From Candidatus Berkiella cookevillensis (lineage in GTDB: Bacteria; Pseudomonadota; Gammaproteobacteria; Berkiellales; Berkiellaceae): 64,000 nt of DNA. Below, in pieces: positions 27,881 through 37,781 of the stretch. Location: the NCBI RefSeq assembly GCF_001431315.2, contig NZ_LKHV02000001.1, positions 930,001 through 994,000 of the forward strand. Direction: 5' to 3'. The notes beneath the pieces are model-generated. The model was not told the DNA's origin. It made no database searches and saw only the letters and a program-made list of their open reading frames with translations. The position numbers were made by a program, and so were the translations under genes. Numbering within the stretch: position 1 is the first letter of the stretch; each line of letters opens with the position of its first letter.

Positions 27881-29038
27881 ATGAAATTTTTAAAATCCTG
27901 TGCACAATCTGTTTTTTTATTTAGCCTATGTTTATTCTTTAACATAAATGTAAGCAATGCTTCTAGTATAAACAAAGAAGGCAAAGATTTTTTCTCTGTA
28001 ATTGTAGCAGAGGTTTTTGCAGCGCCTCAAGCAGTAAAGGTGACAACCGATCAGAATTATTTTACCTATGAAATTCAATTAACCAATACATATAAAAATA
28101 ATATTGTATTAAAGAAATTATCGGTAGTGAATACAGATGATGTTGCAATTGTATATCGAGATTATTCTGATATTAAAGGACAAAATCAACGAGTGGGGGA
28201 TCATGAGGCGGTTGATACACTTGCTCCTGGTCAATCCAGTATATTCTGGGTAAGTTTTTTCTTAGCAGATTCACTCCAAATACCTACATCGATTTCTCAT
28301 CTTATTGAATATGAGGCAGATGCGAAAGTTGAGCAAATACGCATTGCTCAAACGCCTATCAATCCTGCAAAGCCAGTTGTGATTTCAGCGCCTTTAGAGG
28401 GGAAAAACTGGTTAGCGATTAATGGTTGGCATCGAAGAGCAATGATGCCCATTAATGGTAAATTATTTTTAGCGCAGCGTTATGCACTAGATTATATACA
28501 GTTGGATGATAATCATAAATTATTTCAAAGCATGCCTTTAGAGAATGCAAAATATTTTGGTTACAATCAACCTATTTTAGCAGTTGCAGATGGTCTAGTG
28601 ATTGAGGCTGTTGATGAATTTTCTGATCAAGTGCCTGGGAAATTTCCTACGGATATTACTTTGCAAACTGTGAATGGTAATTATGTTTTGCTGGATATTG
28701 GTGGTGGGAACTATGCTTATTATGCGCATATTAAACCGGGCAGTGTAGAGGTCAAGAAGGGACAAACACTCAAAAAAGGGCAAGTGATCGGCAAGGTTGG
28801 CAACACAGGCAACTCCTCTGCACCACATTTACATTTTCATATTATTGATTCGACTTCACCTTTAGGATCAAATGGCGTTCCTTTTGTGTTTGAAAATTTA
28901 ACAGTGATAGGTCATGCAAAAGATGTTGAGAGTGTAGAACAATCTGAAGCAACAGGTGTGGTTGCAGATATGACAATACACGAAGCTAAGCAACTTAAAA
29001 ATGTTTATCCTCTGAATTTAGATCTCATTCATTATTAA
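27881..29038 (+). CDS. Secreted M23-family peptidase
   Basis: 385 residues. Signal peptide at 1-28 (FLFSLCLFFNINVSNASS), a beta-rich N-terminal domain, and a C-terminal LytM/M23 domain with the HLHFH zinc motif, preceded by PGSVEVKKGQTLKKGQVIGKVGNTGNSSAPHLH. The N-terminal ligand lies in RYALDYIQLD. M23 enzymes usually cut peptidoglycan cross-links, but this subgroup with a large N-terminal domain is not well characterised. Location periplasm or secreted. Confidence 0.85.
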   Translation: MKFLKSCAQSVFLFSLCLFFNINVSNASSINKEGKDFFSVIVAEVFAAPQAVKVTTDQNYFTYEIQLTNTYKNNIVLKKLSVVNTDDVAIVYRDYSDIKGQNQRVGDHEAVDTLAPGQSSIFWVSFFLADSLQIPTSISHLIEYEADAKVEQIRIAQTPINPAKPVVISAPLEGKNWLAINGWHRRAMMPINGKLFLAQRYALDYIQLDDNHKLFQSMPLENAKYFGYNQPILAVADGLVIEAVDEFSDQVPGKFPTDITLQTVNGNYVLLDIGGGNYAYYAHIKPGSVEVKKGQTLKKGQVIGKVGNTGNSSAPHLHFHIIDSTSPLGSNGVPFVFENLTVIGHAKDVESVEQSEATGVVADMTIHEAKQLKNVYPLNLDLIHY

Positions 29039-29244
29039 CCCCCTAAATTATCTTGCACTGCAAATATAGTGGTGCAAGCCCCATCTTATAGACATTTAAG
29101 ATAAAAATTTACATAACATAATGATTATTATTATTTTTTATTTATGGCTGTCCCATAAGTTTCTGTGGGTGTCCCATATATTTGAAGCCAGTTAGCTGCT
29201 TTGTCCTTTTTACTCTACCCTTTGTCTATCGTTTTTTGAAAGGC

Positions 29245-29274
29245 TTGACAGTGGCTTCTTCTCTGAGTTATAAA
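29245..29274 (+). promoter_or_regulatory. Promoter of the his operon
   Basis: Perfect TTGACA (29245-29250), 18-bp spacer, TATAAA (29269-29274); transcription would start near 29281, 46 nt before the first gene. No leader peptide rich in His is seen, so control is probably by the TrpR-like protein rather than attenuation. Confidence 0.75.
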
Positions 29275-29326
29275 ACAGATATTGTTCTATTGTATTAACA
29301 CATTGTTACAAAAAAAGAGAGAGAAA

Positions 29327-29692
29327 ATGAAGGCACGACATACGCATGCCCACGGGGCAGAAAATGAAGAATCTGAGCATCGATTGTATGAGGCAATTTT
29401 AGCGCTTCGTAATCCCGAAGAAGCTAAGAAATTTTTTGAGGACTTATGTACTCCAACTGAACGTTTAGCGATGGCAGATCGTTGGCGTGTGGTTGAACCT
29501 ATTCAACAAGGCATTCCCTATCGAAGCATTGCTGAAGATACAGGGGTAAGTGTAACCACGATTGGTCGTGTTGCACGGTGTCTGATGTTAGGACAAGGTG
29601 GGTACAACCTCATTTATAAGAGAATAAAGAGGAAAAACCATGTCAAATCTAAGACTAAAAATAGCACTGCAGAAAAAAGGCCGCCTGAGTGA
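29327..29692 (+). CDS. TrpR-family (YerC/YecD-like) regulator heading the his operon
   Basis: 121 residues from ATG 29327 with GAGAGA upstream. The TrpR-like domain is clear: LYEAILALRNPEEAKKFFEDLCTPTERLAMADRW and the helix-turn-helix YRSIAEDTGVSVTTIGRVARCL. The N-terminal His-rich extension (RHTHAHG) and Lys-rich tail are unusual. It overlaps hisG by 53 nt. Position as first gene suggests autoregulation of the his operon; related genes precede hisG in some other gammaproteobacteria. The His-rich start might bind metal, which is speculation. Confidence 0.88.
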   Translation: MKARHTHAHGAENEESEHRLYEAILALRNPEEAKKFFEDLCTPTERLAMADRWRVVEPIQQGIPYRSIAEDTGVSVTTIGRVARCLMLGQGGYNLIYKRIKRKNHVKSKTKNSTAEKRPPE

Positions 29693-30530
29693 TGACTCCA
29701 TAGAATTATTACGTCGTTGTGGCTTAAAATTATTATCTTCTAAATCTTCTCTCTTCTACTCTGCTGAAAATTATCCTATAGACTTATTACTGGTTCGAGA
29801 TGATGACATTCCTACGTTGATTCAAGATGGCATTTGTGATCTTGGGATTGTGGGCGACAATGTTCTCAAAGAGAAAACACAAGTAAATTTAGAATTTTCA
29901 TCTTGTTTTCAGACAATCATGCCTTTAAATTTTGGTCGTTGCCGGCTATCAATTGCAGTACCAAAAGATCAAGAATATCAGACTATCGACTTCTTACAGA
30001 ATAAGAGAATTGCCACCAGCTATCCAATTTTACTACAACAATTCTTAAAACAAGAAAATATTACAGCACAAATCGTTTCTATTTCTGGTTCAGTAGAGAT
30101 TGCACCCGGGTTAAATATGGCAGATGCTATTTTTGATTTGGTATCAACTGGCAGAACCTTAGCAGAAAATAATTTGAAAGAATTGTATGTTGTCTTAGAA
30201 AGCCAGGCTGTATTTTTTAAATCAACAAGTGAATTTAATTCAGAAAAAAAGAAAATATATGATGTACTCTTAAAAAGAATACAAAGTGTTATTAAAGCGC
30301 AAGAAAGCAAATATATTCTCTTTCATGCACCACGAGATGCTATTTCAAAAATCAGGGAAATATTACCCGGTTGTGAATCACCAACCATTTTACCGCTTGA
30401 AGGAAGCGAAGATAAAGTAGCGGTTCACGTTGTATCCCGTGAAAGTGTTTTTTGGAACACTTTAGAAAAATTACAAACAGTAGGCGCAAGTGCAATATTG
30501 GTGCTACCTGTTGAAAAAATGATGGCTTAA
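29640..30530 (+). CDS. hisG: ATP phosphoribosyltransferase, long form
   Basis: 296 residues, matching the self-sufficient long form with a C-terminal regulatory domain (so no hisZ is needed). It catalyses the first step of histidine synthesis and is feedback-inhibited by histidine. Key segments: LRLKIALQKKGRL, DLGIVGDNVL and ADAIFDLVSTGRTLAENNL (PRPP-binding). GAGGAA precedes ATG 29640, inside the end of the regulator gene. Confidence 0.96.
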   Translation: MSNLRLKIALQKKGRLSDDSIELLRRCGLKLLSSKSSLFYSAENYPIDLLLVRDDDIPTLIQDGICDLGIVGDNVLKEKTQVNLEFSSCFQTIMPLNFGRCRLSIAVPKDQEYQTIDFLQNKRIATSYPILLQQFLKQENITAQIVSISGSVEIAPGLNMADAIFDLVSTGRTLAENNLKELYVVLESQAVFFKSTSEFNSEKKKIYDVLLKRIQSVIKAQESKYILFHAPRDAISKIREILPGCESPTILPLEGSEDKVAVHVVSRESVFWNTLEKLQTVGASAILVLPVEKMMA

Positions 30531-30553
30531 GATCTATAACTAAGGTGTTTGAT

Positions 30554-31852
30554 ATGAAAACGATTGAATGGAAACTATTATCTAATAGTGATAAAGAAAA
30601 AATTATAAATAGAAATCAGTGTGCTCAAAGAGATGATATCCTTGAGAAAACACAACAGATTATTGAGGCAGTAAAGCAAGAAGGAGATGCTGCCTTACTG
30701 CGGTTAACAGAAAAATTTGACCAAGTTGTTTTGCAAGAATTAAAAGTATCTGAGACAGAATTTAAATTAGCACAAACTAAGGTGGATAGTGCCGAATTAA
30801 AAGCGATCAAAGTAGCCATTGAACGGATCAAGGCATACAACATTCGACAACTGCCAGAAGCTTATGTTTATGAAGAAGAGGGGATTCGTTGCGAACGTCA
30901 AGCAAGACCAATCCAATCTGTTGGCTTATATGTGCCAGGAGGGACTGCGCCTTTAATCTCCACGGTGATGATGCTTGCCATTCCTGCTTTGGTTGCAGGC
31001 TGTAAAAGGAGAATATTGTGCACACCGCCTGATTTAAATGGCAATATTTCACCAGTGTTATTAATTGCAGCAAAAATATGTGGCATTGATGAGATTTTTA
31101 AAGTTGGAGGTGCTCAAGCTATTGCGGCAATGGCATATGGCACTATGACTGTGCCCAAAGTAGATAAAATTTTTGGTCCAGGTAATGCTTGGGTAACACA
31201 AGCAAAAATATTATGTGCAATACAAGCGCAAGTGAGTATAGATTTGCCTGCGGGACCCTCTGAGCTTTTTGTTATAGCAGATAAAAGCGCCAATCCCGTT
31301 TTTGTGGCGGCAGATCTTCTATCGCAAGCTGAGCATGATATTCTTTCTCAAGTCGTATTGGCGACACCTGATAAATTACTTGCTGAAACTGTATTAAAAG
31401 AGATCAAAATACAATTAGAGAAATTGCCAAGAAAAAATATTGCAGAAAAATCTATTGAAAACAGTTTAATTATTATTGTAGATGATATTAAAGAAGCAAT
31501 AGAAATCAGTAATGGTTATGCGCCTGAACACTTGAGTTTGCAACTAAAAAACACTTTTGACTATCAATCGATGATTGAATCTGCGGGTACGGTATTTTTA
31601 GGCAATAATACAGCAGAAAGTATGGGAGATTATATTACTGGTGCAAATCACGTGCTACCCACTTCAGGTTATGCACGTAGTCAAAGTGGATTATCTGTAT
31701 TAGATTTTATGAAATGGGTAGGGTTTCAAGAGGTAAGTGATGCTGGATTAAAAAAACTAGGCCCTATTGCACAACAACTTGCTGAAATGGAAGGCTTAAA
31801 TGGTCACAAAAATGCAATTAGTTACCGATTAAGTGAGTTTGAAAATGTTTGA
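30554..31852 (+). CDS. hisD: Histidinol dehydrogenase
   Basis: 432 residues from ATG 30554 (AAGGTG upstream; GTG 30545 is an alternative). It performs the last two NAD-dependent oxidations to histidine. Conserved [34 protein letters not shown] and SQAEHD (zinc-binding) are intact. Confidence 0.97.
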   Translation: MKTIEWKLLSNSDKEKIINRNQCAQRDDILEKTQQIIEAVKQEGDAALLRLTEKFDQVVLQELKVSETEFKLAQTKVDSAELKAIKVAIERIKAYNIRQLPEAYVYEEEGIRCERQARPIQSVGLYVPGGTAPLISTVMMLAIPALVAGCKRRILCTPPDLNGNISPVLLIAAKICGIDEIFKVGGAQAIAAMAYGTMTVPKVDKIFGPGNAWVTQAKILCAIQAQVSIDLPAGPSELFVIADKSANPVFVAADLLSQAEHDILSQVVLATPDKLLAETVLKEIKIQLEKLPRKNIAEKSIENSLIIIVDDIKEAIEISNGYAPEHLSLQLKNTFDYQSMIESAGTVFLGNNTAESMGDYITGANHVLPTSGYARSQSGLSVLDFMKWVGFQEVSDAGLKKLGPIAQQLAEMEGLNGHKNAISYRLSEFENV

Positions 31853-32894
31853 TATTAAATCAATGATGAGACCCGAGTTATTAGCGGCAAAAGAGTATTT
31901 ATATGCTCGGCCAGAAGATAGTTTATGGTTGGATTGTAATGAATCACCGTGGGATTCTGCGGTGAATCGTTATCCTCAGCCTCCCTCAGAGAAATTGTTA
32001 TCGACACTTTGTACATATTATAAAGTGGATAACACGCAATTACTATTAACACGTGGTAGTGATGAGGGAATAGATATTTTATTGAGATTACTCTGTAGAC
32101 CTTATCAAGATAATATTATTATTTCTTCTCCGACCTTTGCTATGTATGCAGTATATGCAAAATTACAAGGTGCAGGGATAATAGATATACCCTTAATGCA
32201 GGAACAAAATTTTAAACTTAATTTTCAGGGTATCTTAGATGCGGTAACACCTAACACAAAAATCATTTTCTTATGCTCTCCTAATAATCCTACAGGTAGT
32301 TTGATATCCATAGAAGAAATGAGTAAGTTGTGTGCTGCAGTGGAACAGCAAACTTTGGTCGTGGTTGATGAAGCATATCTTGAGTTCACAACACAAAAAA
32401 GCATGAGTACATTGCTTAGCAAATATTCTAATTTGGTTGTTTTGCGAACACTGTCAAAAGCATTGGGTATGGCGGGATTGCGCATGGGCATTGTTATTGC
32501 GAATGCAGCTATTATCAACTGTTTGAAAACGATATTGTCTCCTTATTTATTTCCCTCTTTAGTGCTTGAATATGCAGAGTCAGTCATAACGACAAATAAG
32601 CTAGCGATTGTCTCTGATGAAATCAATTATGTTTTACGTGAACGTGATATGTTGAAGCAACAACTTCAGTCATTGCCAATGGTGAAAAAAATATGGGAAA
32701 GCCATGCAAACGCTCTTTTTATGCAGGTTGAGGATGCTGAACGTATTTATGAACAGTGTAAGAAAAATAAAATACTCATTCGTTCTTTTGCGCAGCATTC
32801 ATTATTAAAAAACTGTCTTCGTGTAAGTATTGGATTAGCAGAACAAAATCAGAAGTTTTTGGATATATTGCAGCAGTTGAGTGATGAAAAATGA
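31845..32894 (+). CDS. hisC: Histidinol-phosphate aminotransferase
   Basis: 349 residues from ATG 31845, which overlaps the hisD stop by 8 nt; a GTG at 31833 is less likely. Class II PLP aminotransferase: SPNNPTG, VVVDEAYLEF and RTLSKALGMAGLRMG with the PLP lysine. Works between imidazole-acetol phosphate and histidinol phosphate. Confidence 0.96.
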   Translation: MFDIKSMMRPELLAAKEYLYARPEDSLWLDCNESPWDSAVNRYPQPPSEKLLSTLCTYYKVDNTQLLLTRGSDEGIDILLRLLCRPYQDNIIISSPTFAMYAVYAKLQGAGIIDIPLMQEQNFKLNFQGILDAVTPNTKIIFLCSPNNPTGSLISIEEMSKLCAAVEQQTLVVVDEAYLEFTTQKSMSTLLSKYSNLVVLRTLSKALGMAGLRMGIVIANAAIINCLKTILSPYLFPSLVLEYAESVITTNKLAIVSDEINYVLRERDMLKQQLQSLPMVKKIWESHANALFMQVEDAERIYEQCKKNKILIRSFAQHSLLKNCLRVSIGLAEQNQKFLDILQQLSDEK

Positions 32895-33961
32895 AACAGA
32901 AAAAAATACTCTTTATTGACAGAGATGGCACTCTTATCAAAGAGCCTCAGGATTATCAAGTCGATTGTATCGATAAACTTGATTTTATGCCAAATGTAAT
33001 CTCATCATTACAACGTTTGTCACAAGCAGGATTTTTATTGGTATTGGTTTCCAATCAAGATGGATTAGGAAGTGCAAGTTTTCCGATGGAAAATTTTGAG
33101 TGTGTGCAAACCCTGATGCTGCGTGTATTTAGCTCACAAAACATTTATTTTGCAGATATTAAAATTTGTCCTCACTTTGCAAAGGATGGTTGTTCATGCC
33201 GTAAACCTCAAGTGGGTTTATTAATGGATTATCTGGTGAATCAAATAATAGATCGTGAAAATTCCTATGTGATTGGTGATCGAAATACTGATCTTGAGTT
33301 AGCACAAAACATGGGTATTAATGGTATTCAAATAGGTTCAGAGAAATATCCAGATTGGCTGGAAATAGCAAATTTCATTATTAATAAACCTCGTCAAGCA
33401 GTGGTACAGCGTAAAAGCAATGAAACTGAGATAAAGATAAGAATTTTGCTTGATGCGAATAAAGAGCGAATCATACAAACAGGATTGCCTTTTTTTGATC
33501 ACATGTTGGAGCAATTGGCACAGCATGGTGATTTTGGCATCAATGCTTCTGTTAAAGGAGATATTCAGGTAGATGAGCATCATACAGTAGAAGACACTGC
33601 ATTAGTGCTTGGGCAAGCCTTAAAGCAAGCTTTGGGTGATAAATATGGCATTGGGCGCTATGGTTTTGTTTTGCCGATGGACGAAGCACAATCACAAGTA
33701 TCTATTGATATCTGTGGTAGACCCTATTTTGTCTTTGATGGAAAATTTAATCGGGAGACAGTTGGAGATTTTGCAACTGAATTGGTACCGCATTTTTTTC
33801 AATCTTTATCGCAATCATTAGGTGCGGCAATTCACATCAATGTACGTGGTGACAATGCGCATCACATGGTGGAATCAATTTTTAAAAGTGTAGGACGCTG
33901 TTTGCGGCAGGCCATTACTCGTAGCAGCGCTGGTATTCCAAGCACTAAGGGGATTTTATGA
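32891..33961 (+). CDS. hisB: Bifunctional histidinol-phosphatase / imidazoleglycerol-phosphate dehydratase
   Basis: 356 residues. N-terminal HAD phosphatase (DRDGT with D10 and D12; zinc-binding CPHFAKDGCSC) and C-terminal dehydratase (from about 175: DHMLEQLAQHG, DEHHTVEDTA, HHMVESIFKSVGR). The fusion is typical of enteric-type gammaproteobacteria. ATGA overlap with hisC. Confidence 0.97.
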   Translation: MKQKKILFIDRDGTLIKEPQDYQVDCIDKLDFMPNVISSLQRLSQAGFLLVLVSNQDGLGSASFPMENFECVQTLMLRVFSSQNIYFADIKICPHFAKDGCSCRKPQVGLLMDYLVNQIIDRENSYVIGDRNTDLELAQNMGINGIQIGSEKYPDWLEIANFIINKPRQAVVQRKSNETEIKIRILLDANKERIIQTGLPFFDHMLEQLAQHGDFGINASVKGDIQVDEHHTVEDTALVLGQALKQALGDKYGIGRYGFVLPMDEAQSQVSIDICGRPYFVFDGKFNRETVGDFATELVPHFFQSLSQSLGAAIHINVRGDNAHHMVESIFKSVGRCLRQAITRSSAGIPSTKGIL

Positions 33962-34548
33962 TCGCTATTGTGAAAGATTGTGGTACAAATGTCGCTTCTC
34001 TTGTCTATGCTTTAGAGAGAATTGGCAAAACAGCTATTGTTACAAATGATGCTGAGATCATTGAAACTGCTTCGCATGTTATTTTGCCAGGCGTGAGTAG
34101 TGCAACTCGTGCAATGGCAAAACTAAAAGAAAATAATTTGACTGAGATCATTAAAAATTTAAAGCAGCCTGTTTTGGGTATTTGTTCTGGCATGCAAATA
34201 TTATTTTCTCAGAGTGAAGAAGGTATGACTGCTACTTTAGATATTATCCCTGGCCAGGTAAAAAAACTGATGAGCACTCAGCAATGTGTATTGCCACACA
34301 TGGGATGGAATCGCGTGTGCGAAATAAAGAAAAATGAGCCTTTGTTTGAAGATGTGCCTGATGATAGTTATGTCTATTATGTGCATAGTTTTGCCGTTGC
34401 ATGTTTGCCGCAAACCATTGCTCAATCAAGCTATGCGGAGATTTTTTCGGCTGCGGTTCTGCATAAAAATTTTTATGGCGTGCAATTTCATCCAGAACGC
34501 TCTGGAAAGATTGGTGAAAATATACTAAATAATTTTGTGAATTTGTAA
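33958..34548 (+). CDS. hisH: Imidazole glycerol phosphate synthase, glutaminase subunit
   Basis: 196 residues. Class I amidotransferase: LGICSGMQIL holds the catalytic Cys and GVQFHPERSG the His-Glu pair. It feeds ammonia to HisF. ATGA overlap with hisB. Confidence 0.96.
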   Translation: MIAIVKDCGTNVASLVYALERIGKTAIVTNDAEIIETASHVILPGVSSATRAMAKLKENNLTEIIKNLKQPVLGICSGMQILFSQSEEGMTATLDIIPGQVKKLMSTQQCVLPHMGWNRVCEIKKNEPLFEDVPDDSYVYYVHSFAVACLPQTIAQSSYAEIFSAAVLHKNFYGVQFHPERSGKIGENILNNFVNL

Positions 34549-34563
34549 ATAAGGCATTGAGCT

Positions 34564-35301
34564 ATGAATTGTATCCCTGCTATTGATTTAAAAGATGGGA
34601 AATGTGTTAGGCTATATCAAGGTGATTTTCAGAAAACAACAGAATATGAGTGTGATGTCATAGAATTATGCAAAAAATATGAGTCACAAGGTGCAAAAGA
34701 ATTGCATGTGGTAGATTTGTCAGGCGCAAAATCTGGCAAGAGTTTGCAAAAAGAATGGGTGAATGAAATTTTACAAAATACTACCTTAGAGATGCAAGTA
34801 GGAGGGGGGATTCGTTCACGTGAAGATCTTATTTATTATTTTAATAGCGGTGTAAAACGTGTTGTTATTGGTAGTTTAGCCGTTTCAGATACAAAGACAG
34901 TTATTACTTGGATCAAAGAATTTGGTGCTGATCGCATTACGATAGCATTGGATGTGCAGTTAAACAGTGATAACGCGCCCATTATCATGACACAGGGTTG
35001 GCAATCGTCCTCTGCGCTTTGCGCATGGGATTTATTAGAGCAGTTTAACCGTTCTGGTTTGAAGCATGTATTATGCACAGATATTGCTCGCGATGGCACT
35101 TTGGCTGGCCCTAATAAAGCATTATACAAAACTGCATTGTTGAAATTCCCTGAACTGTCGTGGCAAGCTTCAGGTGGTGTGCAGACATTACAAGATCTTG
35201 AGCAATTACGTCTATTAGGTCTGAATTCGGTCGTTATTGGTAAGGCATTATTTGAAAATAAATTTTCTTTATCTGAGGCACTTGAACAATGTCAAATTTA
35301 G
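34564..35301 (+). CDS. hisA: ProFAR isomerase
   Basis: 245 residues, TIM barrel. Asp8 in [10 protein letters not shown] and a second catalytic Asp in ALDVQLN; phosphate-binding GGGIRS and SGGVQT. It isomerises ProFAR to PRFAR. It starts 15 nt after hisH and overlaps hisF by 13 nt. Confidence 0.96.
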   Translation: MNCIPAIDLKDGKCVRLYQGDFQKTTEYECDVIELCKKYESQGAKELHVVDLSGAKSGKSLQKEWVNEILQNTTLEMQVGGGIRSREDLIYYFNSGVKRVVIGSLAVSDTKTVITWIKEFGADRITIALDVQLNSDNAPIIMTQGWQSSSALCAWDLLEQFNRSGLKHVLCTDIARDGTLAGPNKALYKTALLKFPELSWQASGGVQTLQDLEQLRLLGLNSVVIGKALFENKFSLSEALEQCQI

Positions 35302-36062
35302 CAAAAAGAATTATCCCTTGTTTAGATGTAAAAGAAGAGAAGGTCGTAAAAGGAATACGTTTTCGTAATCACCGTATTGTGGGAGATATTGTTGAGCTTG
35401 CGCAGTTTTACGTTGATCAAGGTGCTGATGAATTGGTTTTCTATGATATCAGCGCCAGTGCACAAGGAAAAACAGTTGATAAAAAATGGGTAAAGAGGGT
35501 TGCGCAGATTGTTAATATCCCCTTTTGTGTTGCGGGTGGAATACGTTCAGTGCAAGCGGCAGAATATGTTTTAAATCAAGGTGCGGATAAAATTTCTGTA
35601 AATAGCCCTGCTTTAGAAAATCCATCACTGATTAATGAGTTGGTTACCGCTTTTGGCAGTCAATGTATCGTAGTTGGTATTGATAGCATGCAGATAGATA
35701 ATGACTATCGAGTCTGCCAATACACAGGATCTGAAAAAAAAACACAAATTACACAACGTTTAACCAAAGATTGGGTACGTGAAGTGCAAGAAAGAGGCGC
35801 GGGAGAAATTGTACTAAATACTATGGATCAAGATGGCTGCAAAAAAGGCTATGATATCAAGCAATTGCAGCTTATCCGCTCTTATACACACGTTCCTCTG
35901 ATTGCTTCAGGTGGTGCAGGCACGGAATCAGATTTTTTAGATGTTTTTAGACAAGCGAAAGTAAATGGTGCATTGGCAGCAAGTGTATTCCATGAAAGGC
36001 AAATGAGTATTGGGGCGCTTAAAAATTATTTAGTTGATCAAGGGCTTATTTTTAGAATTTAA
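35289..36062 (+). CDS. hisF: Imidazole glycerol phosphate synthase, cyclase subunit
   Basis: 257 residues, TIM barrel paralogous to HisA. Catalytic Asp13 in IIPCLDV and an Asp in [14 protein letters not shown] and SGGAGTESD bind phosphate. It acts with HisH. Confidence 0.97.
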   Translation: MSNLAKRIIPCLDVKEEKVVKGIRFRNHRIVGDIVELAQFYVDQGADELVFYDISASAQGKTVDKKWVKRVAQIVNIPFCVAGGIRSVQAAEYVLNQGADKISVNSPALENPSLINELVTAFGSQCIVVGIDSMQIDNDYRVCQYTGSEKKTQITQRLTKDWVREVQERGAGEIVLNTMDQDGCKKGYDIKQLQLIRSYTHVPLIASGGAGTESDFLDVFRQAKVNGALAASVFHERQMSIGALKNYLVDQGLIFRI

Positions 36063-36073
36063 GTGAGAAGATA

Positions 36074-36865
36074 ATGAATAACATAAATATATCCAAAGCA
36101 GATGATTTTTCGGTTAGGCGTCAAGAGAGCGAATCCTCAGGAGTGCACAAAAAGTGCATGACTGGGGTGAGCGAACACAGGCAACAACACCGAAAATTCA
36201 TCTGCGAAGGATATACGCTGAATATAGAGCAGATTGATGCCCTCGCCTGGGAAAAGATGAATGGATTATTACCAGCTATTGTGCAAGATGTAAATTCAAT
36301 GCAAATCCTAATGATGGGGTATATGAATAAAGCTGCTTTAGTGCAGACAATTGAAACAGCTAAAGTAACATTTTATAGTCGATCTAAAAATCGGCTATGG
36401 GTTAAGGGAGAAACCTCTGGTAATGATTTGGCATTATGTTCAATTACCACAGATTGTGATAATGATACTTTATTGGTGTTGGCCAAGGCCAATGGACCTA
36501 CCTGTCACGAGGGCACGCCTTCTTGTTTTGACAATATGCCAGTTACAAATGTTCAGACTGCGGATATGAATATAATCAATCGCTTGGAAGCGATTATTTT
36601 AGATCGTCAGCAAAATCAAGATGAGAAAAGCTATGTAAGTACTTTACTGTCTGAGGGGCTGTCACGTGTTGCTCAAAAAGTAGGAGAGGAGGCGGTTGAA
36701 GTTATGATTGAGGCCATGAAAGAGAAGAGTACTTCTTTTTCTGAAGAAGTTGCAGATTTAGTGTTTCACTTATTAGTATTAATGCGTTTAAAAGGCGTCG
36801 TATTTGCAGATATTTTGCAAATACTTAAAAAGCGTAATGCACTCAAGTTGATGAGGATAGAGTAA
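36074..36865 (+). CDS. hisI: HisIE (cyclohydrolase / pyrophosphatase) with element-encoded N-terminal extension
   Basis: 263 residues. Residues about 55-165 are the PRA-CH cyclohydrolase (LAWEKMNGLLPAIVQD, YSRSKNRLWVKGETSGN, zinc Cys residues in TTDCDNDT and GPTCHEGTPSCF). Residues about 170-263 are the PRA-PH pyrophosphatase (LSRVAQKVGEEAVEVMIEA, EEVADLVFHLLVLM). Family members begin close to LAWEK; here about 45 extra residues come from a 122-bp palindromic element (36091-36212) read in frame. No other start fits before LAWEK except non-AUG codons, so the extension is probably translated. Confidence 0.95.
   Translation: MNNINISKADDFSVRRQESESSGVHKKCMTGVSEHRQQHRKFICEGYTLNIEQIDALAWEKMNGLLPAIVQDVNSMQILMMGYMNKAALVQTIETAKVTFYSRSKNRLWVKGETSGNDLALCSITTDCDNDTLLVLAKANGPTCHEGTPSCFDNMPVTNVQTADMNIINRLEAIILDRQQNQDEKSYVSTLLSEGLSRVAQKVGEEAVEVMIEAMKEKSTSFSEEVADLVFHLLVLMRLKGVVFADILQILKKRNALKLMRIE
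36091..36212 (+). repeat. Copy 2 of the palindromic element, inside hisI
   Basis: Terminal inverted arms of 23 bp (36091-36113 and 36190-36212, few mismatches) enclose a core sharing TAGGCGTCAAG, a TGCAC-A5-GTGCA hairpin and GGCAACAACACC with the other copies. The arms differ in sequence from those of copy 4. It is open in the hisI frame and encodes residues 6-47. Confidence 0.85.
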
Positions 36866-36903
36866 CATTAAACTAGCTAAATAACTTTTTGGTGGGTGAT
36901 GCA

Positions 36904-36932
36904 TTGACAGCGAGTGATTGTTCACATACAAT
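36904..36932 (+). promoter_or_regulatory. Promoter of the helical-repeat protein gene
   Basis: Perfect TTGACA (36904-36909), 17-bp spacer, TACAAT (36927-36932), about 37 nt before ATG 36969. Confidence 0.75.
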
Positions 36933-36968
36933 TTGTTTTTTTGATATTCGCCTTTGAGGATAGCCTAG

Positions 36969-37736
36969 ATGAGCTTTGTAGATACCGCAAATACTGTAGC
37001 AACAGGAATGATAACCGCCGCAAAGGCTACGGTTGTTGTTATTACGGCAAGCCTGATTGCTACAGCAGATTTTTTAAAAAACTTACCCCAAAATTTTCCA
37101 AATTTGATGAAAAATGCTTGGTATTTTCTTAAGGCAGGTCTTAATTTAAGCAAGGCTTTCTTGCTATTGATGTATGATACGGCAGTTTATTTGATGAGAC
37201 ATTTACCGGATGTTTTTCGAGTACTTTATGATGCTACAGCTTACGCATTGACTCACATACCTGAAGTACTTCGCTTTATGAAAGATTTAACGGTTGAGGT
37301 TGTTAAAGGTCTCTGGTCACTTTCTAAGTTTTTGTTTAAAAATGCTTTTGAGATCACAAAAGCAATTATCGAAAATATACCTAATATTTTGGCGCATGCT
37401 GTTGGTGTAATGTTAGGCATTGTATATGCGGGCTTTATTATTGCCGGGAAAGTGTTAAATGCTTTACTTGAGGTTATTTTACCTAAAGCATCAGCTACCC
37501 ATGCTTTGACCTCAAAACAAGTTACAGAAGATTTAAAAAATATAGAAAGCCAAGTCAGTGCTGATTATGATTTAGGCTTTACTCGTTCTTTTAACCCATT
37601 ATATGGGGAGCGTTTTTCATCAAACAGTGAGAGATCTGCTGTGCAAGTAAGCAATGCAGTGATTGCAACAGTGGCGGAATCCGTTTCTGAACCGCTTAAG
37701 GTAGACGGCTATAGCTTTCGCAGTAAAATTTGCTGA
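36969..37736 (+). CDS. Hypothetical amphipathic helical-repeat protein
   Basis: 255 residues; family not recognised. Residues 30-170 consist of repeated amphipathic helices with recurring aromatic/Pro spacing (LPQNFPNLMKNAWYFLK, LPDVFRVLYDATAYAL, IPEVLRFMKDLTVEV, IPNILAHAVGVML), suggesting a membrane-surface or lipid-binding protein. The tail is polar and ends in Cys. GAGG precedes ATG and a consensus promoter lies upstream, so it is likely well expressed. A phasin-like or host-membrane-associated role is possible but unsupported. Confidence 0.65.
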   Translation: MSFVDTANTVATGMITAAKATVVVITASLIATADFLKNLPQNFPNLMKNAWYFLKAGLNLSKAFLLLMYDTAVYLMRHLPDVFRVLYDATAYALTHIPEVLRFMKDLTVEVVKGLWSLSKFLFKNAFEITKAIIENIPNILAHAVGVMLGIVYAGFIIAGKVLNALLEVILPKASATHALTSKQVTEDLKNIESQVSADYDLGFTRSFNPLYGERFSSNSERSAVQVSNAVIATVAESVSEPLKVDGYSFRSKIC

Positions 37737-37763
37737 AGTATCTTAAAAGATGTTCAGCAAATT
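37727..37763. terminator. Hairpin terminator overlapping a stop codon
   Basis: 11-bp stem AATTTGCTGAA/TTCAGCAAATT with an internal ATCTT/AAGAT stem in the loop, spanning the stop of the 36969 gene. TTTT follows on the minus strand. It separates convergent genes. Confidence 0.6.
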
Positions 37764-37781
37764 ATTCTACGAATAGAGTAT

